Made by a program: the position numbers and the translations under genes. Shown in pieces: positions 57,841 to 64,000 of a stretch of DNA of 64,000 nucleotides. The notes under the pieces are model-generated. The model was not told where the DNA came from and made no database searches. It saw only the letters and a list, made by a program, of their open reading frames with translations. Location of the stretch: contig NW_026947514.1 of assembly GCF_034190915.1 (NCBI RefSeq), positions 6,841,701 through 6,905,700 on the forward strand. Direction: 5' to 3'. How positions within the stretch are numbered: the first letter of the stretch is position 1; each line of letters begins with the position of its first letter. Origin of the DNA: Cavia porcellus (taxonomy: Eukaryota > Chordata > Mammalia > Rodentia > Caviidae).

Positions 57841-58799
57841 GGCCCACTTAGCTGGGGATCTTTACCACTTTGTCCCATAGAAATCTTATAGCTCTCTTTC
57901 AGCACCCAGGTCCTGAAAGGCATGGAGGAAAGAGATGCATTTCAAAAGAGCCAGCGGGGCCCAGCACTCATCTGTGTGCCAGATGTGAGTCCCTGCAGTG
58001 GCTTTCATCCCACCCACTCTTTCAGAAAGGCCCATTCTTCTCTTCCACTTGTCCTCTACACTGGGCAGTGGTCTATGAATTGGTCACCCACCTGTATTCA
58101 AGACAGCTAAGAAGTGCGGGCTGATGTACTTCTAAAGGAAGAAACAAACAGCAGAAATGTAAGCAAATAATTTCTGAAGATATTCCAAGTGAAGACAAGT
58201 GCAGTGAAAGATAATGACATAAATGTGAGCTAATAGTTCAGTCCTGGTCACCAGAATGTAGGAATTTGCTGGCCTCAGCAAGAGCACATTTTTCCCCAGT
58301 GCCCCCACCTCCACCATCCCTGACTATAACCTCATTGCTGTGTGATGAGGGGTGCAAACTAATAGTCTGACATCAGTTTAAGCTAAAGGTTAAAAGTGGG
58401 GCCAGTATATCGGGCAGAGAGGAATTATGAGGGCCCCATCTAGGATCCCAGTCCACTTCCCTTTCCAGCAGGAGCCCATTGGAATTCACTAGGGTCTTTT
58501 ACCCCCAATTCTCCATTCAGATTGCTTTAAAATTGCCATTTACTTCTCTATAATAAAGATTTTTCTTTCTTATTGTGTCAAAGATAACCTTGACCAATAA
58601 AACTAATTTGTGATGCCCCGAAAGGTCTATAGTGATTAGTGGAGTTGTCACAAAAAGAGGCTTAATTGAAAGGTTCCTCACGCCGGGACTCTGGAGTCAA
58701 GGACCATGGCAGGCATCAGACTCAAGTGAGAAGGTGGACATACACCTAACAGTACAGAAGGGGCAAGAAGAGAGTGCACATGTGATGGTCCTGCCTCAG
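57841..58799. other. Unassigned non-coding sequence
   Basis: No repeat or exon recognised. Confidence 0.4.
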
Positions 58800-58920
58800 C
58801 CTCCCTGGCAACCTGGGCAGCTTAGCAAGATGGTCTCAAAACAAAAACTAAACAAGGACTGAGATGTAGCTCCATGTGAAATAGCTGGGTTCATTCTCCA
58901 GCACTGGGGGCTGACGGGAA
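58800..58920 (+). mobile_element. B1-dID composite SINE, 3' part
   Basis: GGGCAGCTTAGCAAGATGGT-CTCAAAACAAAAACTAAAC is the end of the B1 half with its A-rich linker. AAGGACTGAGATGTAGCTCC, GCTGGGTTCATTCTCCAGC is the ID half. The 5' part of the B1 is missing or rearranged. Confidence 0.7.
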
Positions 58921-59471
58921 AGCATGGATTTTCATGTGGATTCAAGCAAAATTATGTTCAAAATCCAGCCCCCCCTCACCAGTGGACCTTGATGTGGAAT
59001 AAGTTTGCTCTGAGAGCTTTCATTTTCTCAGCTGTCAATCAAGAAAGCCACACCCTCCCTGTGGAGTCAGAAGCCTCCCTGAAGGCTCAGCATGATACAG
59101 AACTCTTGTAACCGGAAGTTTGTATTTTTGCTACAATATGACCAAAATTTTTCACCTCTCTGCCCTTTAATCTCTTCTGTGGAAATGGCAGAAGACAGCA
59201 TTGTTAGCATACATGGTGTTTCTTAAACTCTCAGTGTGTAGTAACTGTATTTCTTTTCACATTTTGTTGTCCTCTGCTCTTAAATGTTTTTCCTTTCATC
59301 TGCTTACTTGCATTCATAAACCCACCCATGTGCCTTCACTCAAGGAAATCCAGGGCCCACAGGGTCAAGTTATTAATTCAAGAGCTGCTGTTTAGAGAGC
59401 AGGCTCTGGATAGCAGCTGCTGAAGGCCTCCAGGACAATAGGAGAGGGGTAGACAAAAAGGTGGCACTGGG
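58921..59471. other. Unassigned non-coding sequence
   Basis: No recognised feature. Confidence 0.4.
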
Positions 59472-59862
59472 TTATAGTTTATATCTAGATGTGTCCCCAA
59501 AGCCTCCTGTGCTCATAGATGGGGTTTTGGGGAAATAATTCAATCATGGGATATGACACTGGATTCCTCCACTGATGGGTTCATAACTGACTTCCTGTTA
59601 GGAGGCGGGATATGGTGGGAGGAGACGGGTCACTGGGCATGGCCTGAAAAGGCATATTTCCCTCCTCCTCCTTTGATCTCTCTCGCTGCTTCCTGCCTGC
59701 CATGCCATGGACTGTTTCTCCTCTGCTGTGTGCCTCTGCCGTGTTCTCCTGCCTTGGAGCCAGTTGACAATGGATTGAAACCTCTACAAACTGTGAGTCA
59801 GAATAAACCTTCCTTCCTTGTGGATGTCTGAGATTATGTCTCAGTGAGGAGAAAGTAAAACA
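59472..59862 (+). mobile_element. MT/ORR1-like MaLR LTR, nearly full length
   Basis: TTATAGTTTATATCTAGATG-TGTCCCCAAAGCC opens it. It continues GGGAGGAGACGGGTCACTGG, CTGCCATGCCATGGACTG, GGATTGAAACCTCTACAAAC, TGTGAGTCAGAATAAACC and TTATGTCTCAGTGAGGAGAA, ending AAAGTAAAACA. It is the best sense copy in the window and shows what the antisense copies are. The AATAAA lies in GAATAAACC near 59802. Confidence 0.88.
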
Positions 59863-62509
59863 CCCGAATCTAGTACAGATTTCTAGAAGTTTCTTTTCAA
59901 GTAGTGAAATTATATCTACATAATCATTACTATTGGGAATAAAGCATCAACAGTTACAGGAAAAAGGTAAAACTTGGGTGGAGACTGACGGATCACTCTT
60001 CATGTGAAATCATGAGCTTTTTTGAGGCCTTGGACCTGAGTCTTGTTGGGGATCAGAAGACAACACCTCCCCCAAAACTGGGCATGGTAGTGCATACCTG
60101 AATTCTAGGACTCAGGGGGCTGATGATAGAAATATTACTCTGTCCTTCTCCCTGCTTTCCCACCTAGGTGCTGGTCATAAAGAAATTCTCTAGCTGACCT
60201 TGTCTAACAATGGAGGCTAAGACTCCCCCTCCTGATGGGAGCCCCAATGAGACCAAGAAGAATCCAGGTGGTCAGGTTTGCTGGGCTTCTCCAAAGAGTA
60301 TCCAGCCCTCAGCTAAAACCCTTTCTATCCAATCCTGTTTCCATACCCTGCCCCTTTCTTTACTGAGTCTGAGTACACCCTGCGTCTTTGGGTCTTCACC
60401 ACTGAAGTTTCCCATTGTGCAGAAATTTGGTTAAGCACCTCTGTGATGCTTTTCTCATGTTAATCTGTTTTTTGTTACTGAGATGTCTGCAGTAATATGA
60501 TAGGCAAGGAGAGGTACCCCATCTTCCTGCCTTCGCAGCCTCAGAGACTGAAGGGGCTTTGGAGGTATGGACATGATTAGAATGGTCAGCTAGAACAGGG
60601 TCAGCATGAGCAAATGTGTAGAGATAGAAAAACTGGAGCGTTGTCCAGGAAAGCAGAAAGAAAGTCTAGGAGGGGATGAAAGGACCTGATGGAACCCGAT
60701 CCTGCGTGTCAGGTAAAGGGGCTTATACTGTTCTGCCCAAGACTGTGGGGAACGCAGGAAACTTTGTGATTTTTTGGCTCTACATGAGCAACAAGACTGA
60801 CCGGTAGCTCCTGGGCTGCGGCTGCGGATGATATAATGAGATGATACAAGCAAAGGCTCAGTCCTGGTCTGTTTCAAGTGCCACTTCCTGGGTCCCAGGC
60901 TGGGACTATGGGTGAAGTAGACTAGTAGGATAAAAGCTCACAGCTGCCCAGCAGCTGGTCTCCAGCACAAGCTGCCAGAACAATGCCAGCACAGAGGAAA
61001 GGAGCACTTACGGGAGAGGGAAGACGTCTTTCCAATGTCACCCAACCTCATTCCAGCTACACTAGAAGCCTGGGAACATCATTATTTTCAATTTTGAGAC
61101 TCACTGAAGACTCTTGTTCGCTTAAGCCAACTCAAGTTGATTTTCTGTGGCTTGTTTCTGAAAGTTTTAAGATAAAAATATTGTAATCCTTCTGATCTTA
61201 GAATCTTGAATCTTGAGCCCAGCCTGTGCATGGGAATTGGTTCCCACAAACTGATGATACCAGGGTGATCAGTGAGCAATTGGAGCTCAAATCAGAAGTT
61301 CTGGCGGCAAAGCTGAGTCTGGGTTTTGTGAGTCTGAGCCACATCTTGCTTTGCTTGCCCCATCCTGCATAAACACACAGGAGGAGGTATGAACAAAGAA
61401 CACAGTGGATGTTTGAGGTTTTAAAGAAATCATTACAGTAAAAGACCCATTGGCAATAATCCACTGCAAAATCCTGCCCCTCACTTTGCACATACTGACC
61501 CCATCCTTCTTGTCACCTTTGGGGGCAGCTCGGGAAGCCCTCTTTCATGAGTGACACTAACTGTGCTGTCCTGGCTGCCTCAACATCCTGAATCGATCCA
61601 AACTCTGGTCATTTTGACTTTGAGGAAGATCCAGAAGTAGCATGGTGACAGATTCAGGGGGACAAGGACACACTCTGATGTTTTTAGGAGCCTGTCTTCT
61701 GGGAGGATGGCGCTCAGCAGCAGCGTTCACTGTATTTTCTGTCATACTGTGTAGACACTCTTCCTCTTGTGCCGAATGGAGACGCTGGCTCTGTCAGGAG
61801 TTTCCAAATAGCCCAGCTCCAGGCAACCGAGTCCGTGGGGACCTTGTCACTTCTGTCATCTCTGTCTGCTACACTCCATTGGGTGGTCGTACCTCCTTCC
61901 TGAATACAGCCGTGTCCCTGTGATACTTAGGATAGAACTCCAGCCTTGACTCTACTAACAGCACCATGACTGGTGTTCACCTTGGCCCCCCCAGACCCTC
62001 ATCTTCCTGATCCTCACACCACCTGCAAAAGGAAAGCCCGAGGCCTCTATCTGGGTCTGCAGGGCTTCACCAACTCCCTCATTCACCCTCCCCACCAGGA
62101 CACGTCCCTTAACGTGGAGGATTCCTTACCTGCTTCCCACTCCTCCTCCAGCGTGCCTATCTGCTCCTTCCTGTAAGATGCACAAGTGGCCAGAAAATAA
62201 ACTAAGAAGCAAGGGAAGAGGAAAACAAATGAACCTAGCCAAAAAGAGTGCTATGGAAGCTGGGAACCTGGCATGTTCTCTGTCTAACCTCAGTCTGATC
62301 ACTTTCCCCTTGCTGATGGTATTTGGATGTAATTTCCCTGGACAAGCAGGCGACCTGCAATTTCCAAAGTGCCTCGTGCATAATCAGCAGTCCAGACATG
62401 TCAAGCAATCAGGACCTTCCACGTGCGGGCGAGGGTCGCTCTGCAGACGCGGTGGCTCGCAGCCTCCTGTCCTAGAGAACCACAGTCCCCAGCTTTGAGG
62501 CTGAAATCA
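59863..62509. other. Unassigned non-coding sequence
   Basis: A B1 5' fragment at 60078-60125 and possible MaLR-like words near 60460-60530 are the only traces of repeats. Frames in this stretch are short and without recognisable content. Confidence 0.4.
60078..60125 (+). mobile_element. B1 SINE 5' fragment
   Basis: CTGGGCATGGTAGTGCATAC, CTGAATTCTAGGACTCAGGG match the first 45 bp of B1, including its promoter A-box region. The rest of the element is absent. Confidence 0.7.
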
Positions 62510-62843
62510 CTGCGCCGGGGTTACCATGGCAGCTCACCCTTGCACATTACCGTTATTATCATTTTGTGTTCCCCTAATACTTTCATTGAAAGATAATCAT
62601 GTTATGAATATTAACTTTTATAGGCTGCATTTGTAACTGCTTATGTGTAAAGAAGCGGCATTTTCTGAAGTCAAAATGACACTAATAATTCAGTCAATTT
62701 ACTTTTTTCCATCTCCGTGTTTACAGTCGTATTATTTTGTTTCTGCGCGATCTGAATTTTGATATAGTCATCCTGGTAATAAGTCTTTTCGTTCTCCATA
62801 TTTAAAGATGCATTTGTCACCTGAACACAGTTGGTTTAAATTT
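62510..62843. promoter_or_regulatory. Candidate conserved non-coding block
   Basis: Unique AT-rich sequence with CpGs retained (TTTCTGCGCGATCTG, TACAGTCGTATTATTTTG), GAAAGATAATCATG and TATTTAAAGATGCATTTG words. It ends where an A-tail of a B1 begins. Enhancer-like in texture only. Confidence 0.38.
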
Positions 62844-63018
62844 CTATTTTTTATTTATTTGTTTGTTGTTTGTTTGTTGTCTTTTGAGATGGAGTTTCAC
62901 TATGCAGTTCAGGCCAACCTTGAATTCACTTTGTAGCCCAGGCTGTCTTGACCTCTCAGTGATCCTCCTGCCTCAGCCTCCCTAGTGCTGGGATTACAGA
63001 TATGTGCCAGCACTGGCC
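62844..63018 (-). mobile_element. B1 SINE, antisense
   Basis: A T-rich TTTG/TTTA tract is the reversed tail. TTTTGAGATGGAGTTTCACT, CACTTTGTAGCCCAGGCTGT, TGATCCTCCTGCCTCAGCC and AGTGCTGGGATTACAGAT are the full reversed B1 body. It is a monomer without an ID half. Confidence 0.92.
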
Positions 63019-63034
63019 CAGCAGGAGTTGGTTT

Positions 63035-63160
63035 AGATACTCTCATTCAATTAATAGTCACCTGAGTACCTACTAGTTTTCAGGGGCTGATTGTAACAGA
63101 TTTATAGAGGGTAGTAAGGAAAGCTACCAATGAATCACAAATCCACAAACTAGAAATGGT
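63035..63160 (-). mobile_element. L2-like LINE fragment, antisense
   Basis: CTCTCATTCAATTAATAGTC, ACCTGAGTACCTACTAG and TTTCAGGGGCTGATTGTAAC follow the reversed L2 terminus loosely. Confidence 0.5.
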
Positions 63161-63279
63161 GTCACACATGGAGGTACAGACACATGCAGGGGTTTGGGGG
63201 TCACTTGAATGGGGACAGTGAGTTCTGAAGTTTAGGGAGTACTTGCTGAATTTTAAAATTTGGGGACATGAGGGGTAGG

Positions 63280-63817
63280 AAAAAATATAAATAAAAGAGA
63301 GACAATCTGTGTAACACTTATCAGATACAGGAGACTTTCACACCCAATAGAGTGGCCACCATTTAAAAAATAACAACAAAGAACTCCACAGAAACATAGA
63401 CACAGACTGAGGAAAACAGGATGCAGAGAACCTGGCACTCTTGCGCAGGGCTTGTAGGAACGTGGAACAGAACAGGTGTGTATGGTAGCTCCTCAAAAAG
63501 TTAAACAAACTCACTGGACAGTCAGCAATGACACCTGAAAATGAAATGTAAAAGCAGGAACTCAAGCAGATACTTGCACACATCTGTCCACAAGAGTATT
63601 TTCCACATAGACAAAGAGGGTGGCAACCTAACTGTCCCTGGATGATTGAACAAACAGATGGACAAACGGATGGATGGATGGATGGATGGATGGATGGATG
63701 GATGGATGGATAGATGGATGGATAGATGGATGGATATATGAATGGGTGGACATACAGATGGATTAATGGATTGATGGATGGACAGATGGATGGATATATG
63801 AATGGGTGGACATACAG

Positions 63818-63853
<36 letters not shown>

Positions 63854-64000
63854 ATGGATGGATGGATGATGGACATATGGATGGAAGAAGAGCTGGCTGG
63901 CTGGATGGATGGATGTACAGACAGACAAATGGACAGATGGATGGATGCATGGATGAAGTGTGGCGTAGACCTGCATTGTGCAGTATCATTCAACCTTGGA
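63280..64000 (+). mobile_element. L1 LINE 3' end, interrupted by a GGAT tract
   Basis: Left of the tract: CACCCAATAGAGTGGCCACC, TGGTAGCTCCTCAAAAAG-TTAAAC, GGAACTCAAGCAGATACTTG and ACCTAACTGTCCCTGGATGA follow L1 ORF2/3' sequence in order. Right of it: GATGAAGTGTGGCGTAGACC, TGCATTGTGCAGTATCATTC continue the same L1 (gaatggataaa...atgtggtatat...aatggaatattattc). The window ends inside the element. Confidence 0.88.
63661..63955 (+). repeat. (GGAT)n microsatellite expanded inside an L1
   Basis: About 295 bp of GGAT/GATG tetranucleotide carries interruptions (TAGATGG, AATGGGTGGACATACAG occurring twice about 60 bp apart), which shows internal block duplication. Its translation gives runs of His-Pro-Ser-Ile on the minus strand (212- and 155-codon frames), which are artefacts of the repeat. 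Confidence 0.96.

Noticed and set aside
63661..63955. CRISPR-like regular repeats
   Set aside because: The units are 4 bp with no unique spacers. This is a microsatellite in a mammalian genome.
63338..63989. 212- and 155-codon open frames on the minus strand
   Set aside because: They are the GGAT tetranucleotide repeat read as repeated His-Pro-Ser-Ile; the rest is L1.

Overview
This 64 kb window reads as non-coding mammalian nuclear DNA from a rodent outside the mouse/rat group. I found no exon, RNA gene, CRISPR array, operon or other prokaryotic feature that I can support. The long open frames are either translated microsatellites (24.2-25.0 kb and 63.3-64.0 kb, minus strand) or frames of a length expected by chance in 64 kb of about 47% GC sequence. 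The window is therefore intergenic or lies inside a large intron. I cannot name the locus.

The rodent assignment rests on SINEs: B1 monomers (8.7, 62.9 kb), ID-type tRNA-derived fragments (33.8, 54.1 kb) and three B1-then-ID composites in that order (34.7, 49.4, 49.9 kb), plus a fourth partial one (58.8 kb). That order fits the dimeric B1-dID SINE known from squirrels, dormice, beaver and relatives, and not the muroid B4 order. No B2 element was seen. A squirrel-like or castorimorph rodent is the best guess. Repeat families are named from remembered consensus features, not from a search.

Layout. 0-4 kb: an MST-like LTR, an unexplained 176 bp tandem duplication, a young solo LTR of an IAP-like class II retrovirus with a perfect 6 bp target duplication, then two antisense MT/ORR1-like MaLR LTRs. 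4-12 kb: mostly unrecognised sequence with a B1, L2, MIR and two GT microsatellites. 12-15 kb: an antisense L1 split by a MaLR LTR, then two head-to-head MaLR LTRs. 15-24 kb: MLT2- and MLT1-like LTRs, L2/MIR, and two repeat-free AT-rich blocks that may be conserved regulatory DNA. 24.5 kb: a 370 bp GAT/GGT triplet tract. 28-37 kb: an MLT1 LTR, an L1 3' end, and a dense cluster of SINE, MaLR and MLT2 elements (34.7-36.9 kb). 39-45 kb: a hAT-like fragment, a perfect hairpin, a long candidate conserved block, and an antisense L1 remnant carrying a complete Tigger-type MITE with TA target duplication. 45-54 kb: MLT2 and MLT1 LTRs, two B1-dID SINEs, the best candidate enhancer-like blocks (51.4-52.3 kb) and MIRs. 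57-64 kb: two more MaLR LTRs, a candidate conserved block, B1, and an L1 3' end in which a GGAT tract has expanded.

Nothing here works as a gene system. The content is a record of layered retrotransposition (at least 17 MaLR/ERVL LTRs) among possible cis-regulatory islands. No novel molecular system is evident. The most checkable points are the young solo LTR, the nested insertions with target duplications, the GGAT expansion inside an L1, the unexplained 176 bp duplication and the candidate conserved non-coding blocks.
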